A stretch of 64,000 nucleotides of DNA from Carya illinoinensis (lineage: Eukaryota > Streptophyta > Magnoliopsida > Fagales > Juglandaceae): the NCBI RefSeq assembly GCF_018687715.1, contig NC_056764.1, positions 10,854,501-10,918,500 of the forward strand, read 5' to 3'. Each line of letters begins with the position of its first letter. The first letter of the stretch is position 1. Made by a program: the position numbers and the translations under genes. Positions 33,499 through 45,759 of this stretch are shown here, in pieces. The notes beneath the pieces are model-generated. The model saw nothing but the letters and a program-made list of their open reading frames with translations, was not told the origin of the DNA and made no database searches.

Positions 33499-35361
33499 GC
33501 ACCTAGATTATGCTACCAATGCGTTGTCTTGCTGGGAAAAATAAGTTAAGTTTGGTTTCTTATTCTGTGTCATATGCTGTATGTGGCGTCCATGGCCGCT
33601 TAGCTTTAAGACTGGAATGAAAATATTGAACTCTCTCGTGTCTGTTTAATGTTTTGTTAATTGGTAGATATACGTATTTTCCGTTCTCTTTTTTCATTTT
33701 TTGTTTATAACGTGAGGGAGTGAATGATATGGACCTACTAATAACCAAGTAATGCAACGTACACTTTTGGAATGCACTAGTGATCGGCAGTTTTGGAATG
33801 CAGTGCAGTCGTCAAGAATTTACTACGCAGCAAGTGTTATTCTAAAAGATAGTAAAATTTATTATTAAAAAATTAGTGTTTTTTTAACGCAAATTCTGTA
33901 TTGATTTAAATATTTGTCTGTCTAATAACGAGGGCATGCTCCAGTGAAGAAAGTGAGTTCATTCATAGCCACGATGCATGATTGCGCTGACCAAGGTATG
34001 CTTAGGTGATGCATCTATACAGTGAATTTACTTCACAATTTAAGCATAAATCTGTTTTGGTGATTAAAATATTTTTAAATTATTAAGTATATTTTATTAT
34101 CCCTTTATTTTGAATCCCGAATTTTTTATATATTTTCTCGCTGTAGTTCCATGATTTGGTGAACGTTGGTTGCATCCAAGTTCGAACGCAAGTATCTTAC
34201 GTACTTTCCATTAAGCACTCATTAGATAAGACTGTTTGTCTGGTCACCATCACGAAAATTACTGGCGTAGTGCATGGACGTATCTCTGCAGAATATCTCG
34301 TGGGAGCGGGAAACATTTTTGACAGAGTTTTTCTGAAAACACAAATGATGTTACAACTTACAACTTTTAGCATCGAAAGTTATAGCTCCTACTCCGAGAC
34401 CATCACTGCTACTGCTCTGTTTGCTTTTTTGTTTCCTTTAAGGGGCACTGCTTTTTCCTTTTTTTTCTTGACTGAGGCAGCCCTTGGGCATGACGAGGGG
34501 GCGCGCGGTACAGTGAGTACACCCCTTCCAAGGAAGTAGTAAGAGTGGATATTGGCCCTTTGTATAAAGTTAGCATGTCAAAATTGTAAATTTCAATATG
34601 AAAAATTCTATTTACTATCGGGTCCACAAATCATAATCATCTTTTGACTGGCATGTGTGGGACATCGAGGTCCTCTCCACTGCCTTTTGTACACTGCCAT
34701 TCCAGGAGTTTCATGTTTCGTCCTTCGATAGCTTGGGCATGGTGTTCTATGACGATTGCCTTAAGTGAGATTGTGTACATGGCATATTTCACTATAATTT
34801 GCCATTGGATTGACCTAAAAATCACCCAAGTAGCGATAGGTTCTTGATTTCAAGCCAAGAAACACGAGACTAACTTTTTATAGCCATTTTTCATTTATTT
34901 GGTTTTGATTTTTTGCTATGTAAAACGTGTTAGGTACATCTACTAGCATTCAACATTTCAATATTTGTACCTCTTTTTAATTTAATAAAATTATTATCCT
35001 ACCATAAAAAAGATGTAGGTCTCTATGGGCTGCAATGAAAGGTATTGACATTTGACACCTTTTTACTTGTATTTTTTTTTTTTTTTTTTTTATCCAACCT
35101 CTTATCTCTTTGACGATTGACTTACTTGCATAACTAGATGCCTAGCTAATAGGAAAGGAAAGCCCTTGGCGCCTTATTCTCTTCGCGGCAGGAGAGTGAG
35201 GACTGTAAAGTGCAAAAACTACACTAGTTTGGTTTGATCAAGAGGCTATTAATATCTATGCCCTCTATGTATGTCCGAGGCACAGACTGGAGAGCACCTA
35301 TTGATTACATGCCAGTTCACTAGAATACCATATAGGGAATATTCCCCATGGCCTATAAACA
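33499..35361. other. Spacer between the thaumatin-like gene and the hAT element
   Basis: The 3' UTR of the thaumatin-like gene at the left, then AT-rich DNA without recognisable genes. A frame at 34156-34539 has no known motif. A T-run occurs at about 35072-35091. Confidence 0.4.
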
Positions 35362-36163
35362 CTTCAAAGTAGGGGTGCTACCCGCACCATACGGTATGGT
35401 GCGGGGTAAACCCCCCCTCCCCCCCGCCCCGGCCCCCCGCCCCTGTATGGGGTGGATGGGGTAAATCACCCCCGTCCCGGGGGCGGGGTACCCCGTCCCG
35501 CATGACGGGATACGGGGTGGGGGGGCAATCCGTCCGGCCCCCCGCACCCCCCTTCTGGGCCTTGGGCCCAGAAACCGTTTCTGGGCCCAAAATGGCCCAG
35601 AAATTGCTATTTTTGGCCCAAAAAAAGTAATTTCTAGACCATTTTCATTTTTCAGCCCATAAAATTATAAGTAAAAAGGAAAAGAAAAGTTAAAAAACCA
35701 GATTAAAAAAAAAAGTGTTATGAATGGTAAAATAATAATAACTAAGTTATTACAAAATTGAAAGGCTAAACAATTACAAAATTACAAACATAAAAGTGTC
35801 CAATGGACATTGTATCAACATTACAAATTATTGAATACAAAATTCGAACAAATAATTAAAAAATAAATATTCTAAAGAGGCTTGTCAGCTGTGGCTTGTC
35901 TTTGAGTCAAGGGGTGTGATAGTTGGGGCGGCCCGGGCTTCAGCACATTTTTATGTTGCAGAGGTGCTAGACGTCTCATGTGTTACTACAAATAATAATA
36001 TTAAAATTAATAACGATGAAATGGAAATGAATATAAATAAATTAAAATAATAGAATAAAAAACATTTACCAGGTGGTCCAAATCCAGACTGATCACCACC
36101 CTCATCGGTCTCCTTAAAATCTAAAATATCCGGAACATGAATATCCTTTCCTATCGTCCAACT

Positions 36164-38179
36164 CTATGTGCATATCAATGCCTCTACAGTTGTAGGAGAC
36201 AATGAACTACGGAAAGGATCCAATATACGACCTCCGGTACTAAAAGCTGACTCTGAGGCAACGGTGCTAATAGGGATGACCAAAATACAGCGGGCAATCT
36301 CAGAAACTACGGGATATTTCTTTGAGGCATTCTTCCACCATCCTAATATATCGAAATGATCATTATCATCTTGGACCATATCCGCTAACAAATAGTTGTC
36401 TAACTCAGAAACAACCTTCATAGATTGATGGACAAGTGTGGGATTCTGTGCGAGGGTCTTAGTCCACGGCATTCTGCGCTTCTTTGTAGGAGGCCCGGTG
36501 ACGGTGTCTGTAGTTGGCGTTGGGGTCGGTGTATGTGTCTTCGATGTAGTACCACCCTTAATTGCCATAAACTCGTCATACAATTTTTTCAGTGTCTCTC
36601 GGGCCATTTCACCAATAATTTCAGTCCATACCTGATTGTGAACAAGTCCCAACCCATATAACAAGCCTGAAACTTTCAGACGGGGATCAAGAATAACAGC
36701 CACATATAAGAAAATATTCATTCTAGTCAAATCTCTCCAATACTTGTCATATTTTAGCATCATGCTCACTGCCATCCCCCTCATCCTTTCATTGGAACCC
36801 CTACGCATATCTTCTAATTCTTCTTTTACCCTACATATTTGTTGACAAAACCCATGGGATGTAGGGTACAAAGAACCAGATATATTCAATGTGACATCAT
36901 AAAATAATCCAAGAAAATCAACAAAGGTAGAAACTACCACCCAATCATCATCATTAGGCTTTCGTGATCCACCGTGCTCATCAAAGTATTTGACATATTG
37001 GATGTGTTCATCACCCAATAATTGAAAGGCTGCCTTATATTCTTGGGCCGCCTCCAACATCAAGAAGGTTGAGTTCCATCTGGTAGGCACATCAGTACAA
37101 AGACCTTTCTTCGATGTTATGCCCGCAGCCTTTGCAGCAACTTTGAATTTCTCCAATCTAGAAGGAGAATACCTCACCTATTTCACAGCCATTCTAACTC
37201 GTGCAACCGAGTCATCAACATCTTTCAACCCCTCAGTCACAATTAAATTCAAAATATGTGCAGCACATCTAACATGCAAGTATTCACCACCCAAGAATGT
37301 CTTATTTGCATCTTTAAGATAATTCTTTAGATACCCCAATGCGACATCATTAGACAACGCATTATCAACTGACACAGACAAAACTTTTTCCAACCCCCAC
37401 TCCTTTATTGCGGCCTCCAAGGCCTTCCCAATCGTCTCACCCTTATGATCAGATATTTGACAAAATTTAATAATTTTTTTGTGCAGAACCCAATCAACAT
37501 CAACAAAATGCACAGTCAACGACATGTAATTCATATTTTGGATTGAAGTCCAAGTATCGGCAGTGAGGCAAACTACCAAACCCGCCAATTGGCCCCTCAA
37601 AACATCTTTGTCACGGAGGTACATCTTCTTAATATCCTTTGCCACAGTGTGACGAGAATGAAGTACAAATCTCGGTTCCAACTCTTGGACAAACTCTTGG
37701 AACCCTTTACCCTCCACAAACTGAAAAGGCAGCTCGTCCATGACAATCATACGAGCTAACTTTCTTCTACACTCATCGGGGTTATACTTCGTATACCCCT
37801 TCAATGTTGGCCCCCCGGCCCCACTACTCCCATCCGCCATTTTAAAATCTAGTCTAGATTGACCCTTCTCTACTAAGGATTTTAAAATTGGACTCTTCTT
37901 GCATTGTTCCTCTAGATGGACCTTCAGCTGGGATGTACCATGTTTCCTATAGTGACATCCATACATTTTTCCACAGTGATTACATTTAGCTTGTGGGTTG
38001 TTGGGGTCACCACCCTTTAGTTTGGTAAAGTGTTGCCAAACTATGGATACAGGTTTCTTGCCCTGTGTGGGCTTCGGACCAGGGCAAGGTGTACTCGTTA
38101 TAGGGGTAGAAGTAGGGTTAGTTTCTGGGGTAGGGGTGTTGGCTGGGGAAGGCGAGCTATCACTGAAATCCGACGACAT
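36164..38179 (-). pseudogene. hAT transposase with BED zinc finger, broken by stop codons
   Basis: One continuous phase on the minus strand starts at ATG 38179 and is stopped by TAG at 37180-37178 and again by TAG at 36163-36161. Before the first stop: a Pro/Thr/Ser-rich N-terminus, a BED finger (WQHF at about 48, C66-x2-C69, H88, C93), and the first part of the RNase H-like core with LTADTW (catalytic Asp about residue 208) and SVDNA. After it: TRWNSTFLML, ILDPRLK, a nuclear-localisation-like KKRR, and the hAT dimerisation domain (ILGWWKNASKKYPVVSEIARCIL, STVASESAFSTGGRILDPFRSSL). About 670 codons in total, typical of this family in plants. The first stop removes most of the core, so the copy is inactive. 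The second falls right after the dimerisation domain and may matter little. Confidence 0.93.
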
Positions 38180-38937
38180 TCCTGGTTCTCCAACAAAAAA
38201 GGATAAAAATAAAATTCAAAGTGCAATCCAACACAATCAGGGCAAAAATGCATACAAACAGAACAAGTCACAAACTAATCTTAAAATACATAAAATAAAG
38301 CTCTATAGACCACTTGCCACAAACTAATCCGAAACCCTAGCTTTGCTTACATGTGAGCACAAAATGATTTTCAAAACCGATAAAATCCAATACTTCTAAT
38401 TTAAATAACTCAAAGAACCCAAAAGTCTAATCTTTAAAGTCTAATCCTTTGTATTTATAACAAAAGAATAATAAAAAAAAAAATCCTTTGTATTTATACA
38501 TGTGAGCAGAAAATGAACTTCAAAATCTCAAAATCCATGGTCTTTATTTTTGGAGAAAAAATTTTGTCTATGATCCATCCAACAAAAAAATTTTCAGTAG
38601 AAAGGAGCTTTTATTTTATTTTGATTTTGTTTTTACCCAAAAAATAAATTATCAAAACTTATTTATCATTACCTATTTTGAGATTTATCGTTTCCAGTCC
38701 TTACTATACTATTATATCCCGTTAAATGCAATGAAAATATTGAATTTAATTGTTACATTTCTAAAGGGTTTCACTTTTTTAATAGTTTACAAACTAGTTT
38801 CTAAACCCATAAAAAAATTAGGGGGGGTGGGATTGGAACCCCACAGGCCACAATCTGAAACCCTATTTCAAATTTAGGGGTTTCAATAGTTGAAACCCCT
38901 AAATCAAATTAAGGTTTCGGATTGGAACCCTAATTAA

Positions 38938-38989
38938 CCCTAAATTGATTTAGGGGTTTCAATCATGAAACCCCTAAATCAATTTAGGG
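38938..38989. repeat. 24-bp perfect inverted repeat with 4-base loop
   Basis: The left arm starts CCCTAAATTGATTTAGGGG and the right arm is its exact complement, separated by ATCA. A second, looser hairpin of TTTAGGGGTTTCAA and TTGAAACCCCTAAA lies at about 38873-38905. Both sit upstream of the hAT transposase start on its coding strand, so they could form hairpins in the element's leader. Confidence 0.85.
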
Positions 38990-39431
38990 GTCCGAAGTTC
39001 AATGAAATTTACAAAAAAAAAAAAAAAACAATCCATTCAATCCAAACAATCACACAATCCATTGAATCCACAGCACACAATCCAACAAATCCCATCCTCC
39101 ATCTCTGATTCAACCCCATCCTACCTCCAATCTCTGATCAAAACTAAATAAAAAATAAAAAATAAAAACTCAACGGAGAAAATCAAAAGAGGAGGAGAAA
39201 TGTTACCGTGCGGCGTGCGTCCGGCGTCGTGCGTCGTGCCAGAGAGAGGGAGGATGGAATACGTGCGGCGGCCGGACTGGTTGCCGGTGGGAGGAGGGAA
39301 CACCGAACACGGGGGTTTTAGCAAAAGGGATTAGGCCGAAGGGGGAGGAAGGAACTCGGGAGGGGAGGGGAGGGGAGGGGAATCAGGGGATCCGGGGGGG
39401 GGGGGGGTGGGGTTATGGGTTAGGGTTATTG

Positions 39432-39543
39432 AAACGGTGCCGTTTTGTGATTAACAAAACGGCGCCGTTTCAATTAGTGGGTTAATAATAAAACCCACTA
39501 ACTAAAACGGCGTCGTTTTGTGGTGGACAAAACGGCGCCGTTT
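39432..39543. repeat. Four AAACGGYGYCGTTT palindromes in the hAT subterminal region
   Basis: Copies at 39432-39445 (one mismatch), 39457-39470 (perfect AAACGGCGCCGTTT), 39505-39518 (one mismatch) and 39530-39543 (perfect). Starts are spaced 25, 48 and 25 bases, so a pair was probably duplicated with a 73-base period. Their place about 250 bp inside the right end fits subterminal transposase-binding repeats, which hAT elements are known to use; this is inference. Confidence 0.85.
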
Positions 39544-40137
39544 CTCTTAGATATCCGGTTATATATATATATAATATAATATATTATATATTATATATAT
39601 ATAACGGTGCGGGGCGGGGGAAACACGGCCCGGGGGGTTCGTTTCTGTCCCCCGCCTCCGCTGGGGGTTGCCAAACGGGCCGGGGGCCCCCGCCCCGGCC
39701 CTAACGGTACGGGGCGCCCCACCCCGCCCTATGCGGGGGCGGGGCGAACGGGGCGGGGCAGCGGGTTCCGGGGCCCCGCTGCCCACCCCTACTTCAAAGT
39801 TTCAGTAGATGCCAATCGTAATCTAGATCAACTGCATCATACAGCCCAAGCAAGAACCTTTGTTTTTTTTTTTTTTTGATGAAAATTATGCTTTCATTAT
39901 TCCTTATAAGAAGAAGAAATACAAGGAGGAAAGTCCATCAATCAAATCATCACTAACCCTAAGGCATTTTTAGCTAAAGCATGGCCTACATTGTTGGTAC
40001 CCCTTTGAACAAATTTGATAGACCAGTTATCCTCCAATGATATGCTTTAACTCCAGTTTTCAGCAAAGATTAGCAACTTGTAAAGCACTGATGGATTATG
40101 CAAGAAAATTTTGGGTATAGGAATCTTCTCATTCTAA

Positions 40138-40881
40138 GAGCATTCATAATAGATTTTATAAAATATAAATTTTTGTCAAATATAAAAAAGATGACCAAAA
40201 GTCCATTCAATTGAATCATCTATTTTATTTTTATTTTACATTTAATTATAATAAATTATCTACATGTAGAGGTTACTATTCATCTAAACATTTTTTTTTT
40301 TATAATTATTTCTCTATCGTTTCATCCTTTTTCCTTTTTATCTTATTTTCATTTTAAACCTTTCATCACTTTTGCACAGCCCCACTCTCTTATCTCTAAT
40401 TTACTCTCTAACATTCCGTTTATAATCCCTTCGACTTTTATGCAAGCAAAAGTTTTAATATTGTTAATAAGAAAGGCAGATATTTTTTTAGAATATTTTC
40501 AAGAATTATCGAAAATAGATATTCTTTTAATATACTTTGACAATATTTTCATTATATAATCTCTGTTTTTTATTTTTTGAATTAATTTATATTTTGGTTT
40601 AGCTTATAAATTTGGATTAATTTAAAATAAAATATAATTATATGACATTATATATGAAGAGATCTTGCAAATATCAAAATATATGAGAATATTATTGGTA
40701 GTTAGATAAAATATTTAAAATGAATTAAAAAAAGATTAATAAGTATAATATTTAAATTATATAAAGAAAAAATAAATAAGCTAATGAATAGTATATTATA
40801 AAAATCAGTATATAAAATAGAAAAAATAGGTTTAGGTAATGTATTTTAAAGAATATGATATATGAACCATTGGGAGTGCTC
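40138..40881. mobile_element. AT-rich inverted-repeat element inside the LINE (744 bp)
   Basis: The ends GAGCATTCATAATAG (left) and the complement of GAGCACTCCCAATGG (right) are imperfect inverted repeats, 13 of 20 positions matching. The flanks TAA and TAG are compatible with a decayed three-base TWA target site of PIF/Harbinger type. The LINE RNase H reading resumes on both sides, which independently marks the insertion. The interior is non-coding and strongly AT-rich. Confidence 0.65.
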
Positions 40882-41755
40882 TAGGGGTAGCTACCACCCT
40901 GCCTTCCCAATTATGAACTACAACTCCAATGTCAATCATACATTTTGCCTTGTCAAGAGTTGTATCCCAATTGAGTTTTATAAAACTTTCTAGAGGGGGT
41001 TACCAAGATTGGTCAACGTGGGGGGCTATTTGCATTTCTGATAATGCTTGCTCTATCTAGCTGCTTGTAGTCTTCAATACCTTGAATTGTTTTGTTCACC
41101 AGAGTGCCTGAATGCAAAAACGATTCTTCAAATACAAAAGAATTTCTCGTCTTCCATATTTTGTGAGCCATTATTGCAAGTTCTTCAATTTTATCATCAC
41201 TCAAGAAAACAAAAAAGATTTTTTTTACCATTCCCACGAATGTCATTTTCTAGCTTGCACTTTTGTATTTTCCTTGAGCAAAGTCCCCAAACATCTTGTG
41301 CTAAATAACAACTCCAAATGGCATGCTCCACACTTTCTTCATTGTTAAGACATATTGGATAGTTTGAATTATCAACCACTTGCTTTTTGAACAAATTTAG
41401 TTTGGTCGGAAGAGATTCAATGCATGCTCTCCACAAAAAAAATTTGACTGCATTCACAATTCTAATGCTCCAGATCTTAGACCATGTCTTATCCTTATTG
41501 TCCTTCATTTATGTCCGACCTTTCTTTCTATCTTGAGTTTCCCCTCTGGAGATGAAATGTACTTCTTACTGAAAATTTTTCATCTGTTATGTATCTCCAT
41601 ATTGACCTATCAGGGTTGTTGCATGTACTTATGGGGATACTACTGATCTATTCTGCTTCTTCCTCTTGAAAAACTCTCCTTAACAAGTTCACATCCAATT
41701 GCTTTGAAATACTATCAATCAGTTCTTTAACTTTGGCCTTTTTCTAAACTACTTG

Positions 41756-43092
41756 TGTTGAAACCAAGATTTCAAGTTTTGTGTAATTATATATTTATAC
41801 ATAGATTTTGATGATAACAAATGAATTCAAAGAATAAAGGAATTTCAAGCTCAAGTTGTTCACACAATGGAATCAAGCACATCAAAAAACCAAGCATGAG
41901 CAAGAAGGAAACAAGTTCACATTAAAGTCATAGAGTAATGTTGTAAATCTCTTAAAATTCGAAATTAGGATTAATGTTCAAAATTAATATTTTATCATAA
42001 AGTATTAAAATATATTTTCTACATGTGCATGAATATTTTTGAAAATTAAATTTGAAAATTTTGAAAGATGATTGATTGTCATCTTTTGCATGTGCATGCC
42101 TTGATTAAAGGGTTGAATTTTGAAAATATTAAAGATGATTGATTGTCATCTTTCATATGTGCATGTTTTATTTGAATATTTTCAAAAGTGATTGATGCTT
42201 TTTTAGACTTATACAAAAGGTAGATGATTTTGTTTGAAAATTTTGAAAAGTAAAGTGTGCTCATTTTGTCATATGCAAAAAGTAAAAGATTAGGTTTGAA
42301 TTTTTTGAAAAGGAAAGTGTGCTCATTTTGTCATATGCCAAAAGTAAAAGATTAGGTTTGATTTTTTTGAAAAAGTGAATGATGTTATCTTTGACAATTG
42401 AAAAAGAAGAACCTTTTATTTGAATTTTTTGAAAAAGTGAATGATGTTGTCTTTGACATGTGAATCTTTTTAAATTTGAATATGAAGTCTCATATGCCTA
42501 TAAATAGATCATTTGATAGCTTCACATTTACAACGCCAAGAGCATATAATATTCATTCAAAGCTTTCATTCTCTCTTCTCTAAGCATTGAGTATTAATCC
42601 TTGTTCATTTTGAGAGATATAGTTTGCGCTGTATTGTTCTTATTTCACTCATTGAGGAGTGTTTTCTGATAACATACCCACTATCAGCTTTTGTATCAGA
42701 AAAATGGTGTGTATAACCCTTGTGCGTGTAGAAAGTATTCTACACGGGGAATAGTTGAATCACCACGTGTAAGGTGATTGCAAGTGTAGAGGGTGTTCTA
42801 CACGGATCCTTTGTAGCGGTGTTGTTCAAAGATGTAATAGGTTTCTATCTCTACCTGAATGAGGTTGAATAGTGAATTTGGGAATCCTCAAGGGGTAGCT
42901 TGAGGCGAGGACGTAGGCAGTGGGGCCGAACCTCGTTAACATACTGAGTTTGCTTCTCTCTTACCCTTACTCTTTATATTTATTGTTATTTCATATTTTG
43001 TTTATATTTTATATTATATATTTGATTTATAATTGTTATTTTTTAATACAACTCAATTCACCCCCCCTCTTGTGTTAGTCATCTGGGCAACA
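41756..43092 (+). mobile_element. Solo LTR of a large copia-type element (1,337 bp)
   Basis: Begins TGTTG, ends CAACA, and is flanked by a perfect 5-bp duplication ACTTG (41751-41755 and 43093-43097). It holds a TATA box (GCCTATAAATAGATC, 42499) and ends with a TTCACCCCCCCTCTTG stretch of the type seen at the ends of long SIRE-like copia LTRs. There is no coding sequence or primer site. A single LTR with target duplication means the rest was lost by LTR-LTR recombination. LINE similarity resumes on both sides. Confidence 0.88.
42255..42380 (+). repeat. 62-bp tandem duplication in the solo LTR
   Basis: Two adjacent 62-bp units share GTGTGCTCATTTTGTCATAT and AGTAAAAGATTAGGTTTGA. Shorter related units (GATTGATTGTCATCTTT, and GTGAATGATGTT(A/G)TCTTTGACA) occur on both sides. 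The region upstream of the TATA box was therefore built by repeated duplication, as is frequent in LTR U3 regions. Confidence 0.8.
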
Positions 43093-43745
43093 ACTTGTAT
43101 GGGTGATTCTATATTGAAAGATACTGGTCTAGGCAGCCACTTATCATTCCAGATATTGATTAATGCCCTATCTCCAATCCTCCATAGCAATCCTTTTTCA
43201 AAAAGTGGTTTGGAAGCCATTAAGCTTCTATAGATGAATGAAGGACTATACCAAAACTTAGCCTTAAGGAAATTTCCTGTTGGGTAGTATTTTGCTTTGA
43301 GAACCTTTGCTGCTAATGATTCTATATCCTAGATTAGCCTCCATCCTTGATCTCTAAAACCAAGACCTCCATCAGCCTTTACTCTCCCCATTTTCTTCCA
43401 TTTGATCCAGTGTATATTGTTTGTATCCTCTCGTCGACCCCACTAGTAAGATTGCATTATTCTGTTTAGCTTTTGCAGCAGACTTTTTGGGATCTTGAAG
43501 ATTATCATGCTATGAGTTGGAAATGCTTGGAAAACTACCCTTAGCAGGATTTCCTTACTAGCTTGAGATAAAAACTTTACTTTCTAGTTACTAATTTTGC
43601 TTCTGACTTTGTCTAAACATTCTTGAAAGCTTTTAACCTTGTTCTTCCTAGGAGAACACATAATCGCAAGTATTTTTCATGTGACAAAGAGGCTTGAATC
43701 CCTACTATAGCCAGGATAATGTCTTGGACATCTTGCTTAGTGTAC

Positions 43746-43748
<3 letters not shown>

Positions 43749-43778
<30 letters not shown>
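43749..43778. repeat. (AT)15 microsatellite
   Basis: Fifteen uninterrupted AT units within the decayed LINE. Confidence 0.95.
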
Positions 43779-43780
<2 letters not shown>

Positions 43781-45759
43781 ATATCCATTAATCTTATAAG
43801 TTGTCTACTCAAGTCCAAAGGACAAAAGGGTTAGCTTTGCAGAATAATAGATTGTCATCTATAAAAAATTAATGGTTAATAGAGATAGAGCCTCTTGCAG
43901 CTGGGATCCATGTAATGTGACCTCTTGACTCAGCATTGTGAAGGATGGAGCTAAGTGCTTCTGAGCAGATGATAAAAAGATAGCGTGATAAAGGGTCCCC
44001 CTGTTGAATACCTTTAGAAGGCTGAAATTTATTTTGACGAACACATTAATAAAGATAGAGTAGGATACAATGCTAACAAATTTCATTATGAGCTCTATCC
44101 ATTTGTTATCAAATCTCATCTTTTTCATTACTGTTTTAAAAAAAGTCCATTCAATCCTATCTTAAGCTTTATTCATTGTGTGCATAGTTTTACATGCCAT
44201 GATTATGTTGTCTAAGATTAATCTTGCAAGACGAGTACTTTGATTTGGAGAAATGATCTCGAGAATGATAGATTTAAGCCTGTTTGACAAAACTTTTGCC
44301 ACTATTATGTAAAGTACATTGTATAGGTTTATTGATTAGAAATCTTAAACTTCAATTGGTGTTTTCTTTTTGGGGATCAAAACAATGAAGTTGTCATTTA
44401 CATCTTCTGACCAACTTCCTGAATTAAGAACTTCCAATGTAACTTCACAGACACTATGGCCCACTGTTCTTTAATGATCTTGGTAGAAAACAGCAGGAAA
44501 TCCGTTAGGTCCATGTGAACTTAGTGCATTAATCTCAAAAATAGCTTTTTCAACCTCCTACATGATAAAAAACTTAGTGAGACTAGAATTCATCTCATTG
44601 GCTACTCTTGGTTGTACTGAGGAGAAGGCTTCTTCAGTTCCATCTAATAAGTGTGGATAAAAACAAATTTGCAAAAACCTTCTAGAAAATCTCACTGGTT
44701 TTCTCTTTCCTAGTAGAAAAATCACCCATTCCATTCAAAATTCTGGTGATTTTGTTGACCTTCTTTCTTTGGTTTGCACACATGTGATAAAATTTTGTGT
44801 TCCTTTTCCCTTCATGTAACCACCTCTATTTTGCTCTCTGCTTCCACCTTATGTCCTCGTCCTCTAGCAACACCCCCACTTCCTTTTTCATTTCTTTGAT
44901 AAGACCTTGAGAGCAACTATTTTGTGAACCCTGCAAATGTTTAAACTGCTCTTTTTATTATTATTATTATTATTAACTCCTTTTGCTTTCCCAGTACTGT
45001 TTTGCTCCATGATCCCTAGTTCAGCTTACATCTATTCAAACCCTTAATGGTGACTTCAAGTTTACTATAATAATCATATATGGGCTCCCATGTATTTTTA
45101 ATCACTTCTTGACAATCCTCCCTTTAGGATCAACTAGCTTCATATCTGATTAGCTTCCTTTTTGTCTTATGTTGCCAGTCTGGTTACATCAATTTAATAA
45201 TAAAGGGCTATGGTGTGACCTATGATCAACAAGAACATTCACCATAGTACTATTTGAAAAAAGAGAGTGCCATCCATTATTGCCCAACACTCTTTCCAAT
45301 CTTTCCTTTGTGAAACTATTGCCTTCTCTATTGTTACACCATGTGAATTTTGCACTCTGATAACCCATGTCACTTAGTCTACAATCTTCAAGGATAACCA
45401 CAATACCTGCACATCTTGTTTGAGCAACTTGAGTAGTCTCCACCCTCCATCTCTTCTTGCTGTCACAGGATGTCCATAAAACCCTGTTAAGAACCAGTTA
45501 TGATTGTCAACCGTATCTGTTATCTCTAAAGTAATTTACCTTTGAGAGAAAGAATTTAGAGCAACAGTGATGCTTGTTTTCCACAAAAATGCAATTCCAC
45601 CACCCTGCCCCTTATTGTCAACCACAAAACTAAAATCAAATCCCGCTTTATTACAAATCTTCTCTACCTTTTCTCTGTTACATTTAGTCTCAATAAGAAA
45701 GACAAGTGTAGATATAGAAAAAGAGAAAGATTTCAATCTTTGCGTAGCCATAATCATGG

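Larger units (their letters stand above)
35370..39791 (-). mobile_element. hAT-superfamily DNA transposon (4,422 bp)
   Basis: A perfect 8-bp direct repeat CTTCAAAG flanks it (35362-35369 and 39792-39799), the hAT hallmark. The ends are inverted TAGGGGTG (left) and CACCCCTA (right). The outer 200 bp at each end are extremely GC-rich with many runs of four or more G or C, whereas the middle is of ordinary composition. On the minus strand it encodes a BED-finger transposase broken by stops. The perfect duplication indicates a fairly recent or well-preserved insertion. Confidence 0.93.

Noticed and set aside
34156..34539. 127-codon plus-strand frame
   Set aside because: No motif or plausible gene structure; composition resembles the surrounding spacer.
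38870..38990. Interstitial telomeric repeat
   Set aside because: The words are AAACCCCTAAAT hairpins, not tandem CCCTAAA; they belong to the hAT element.
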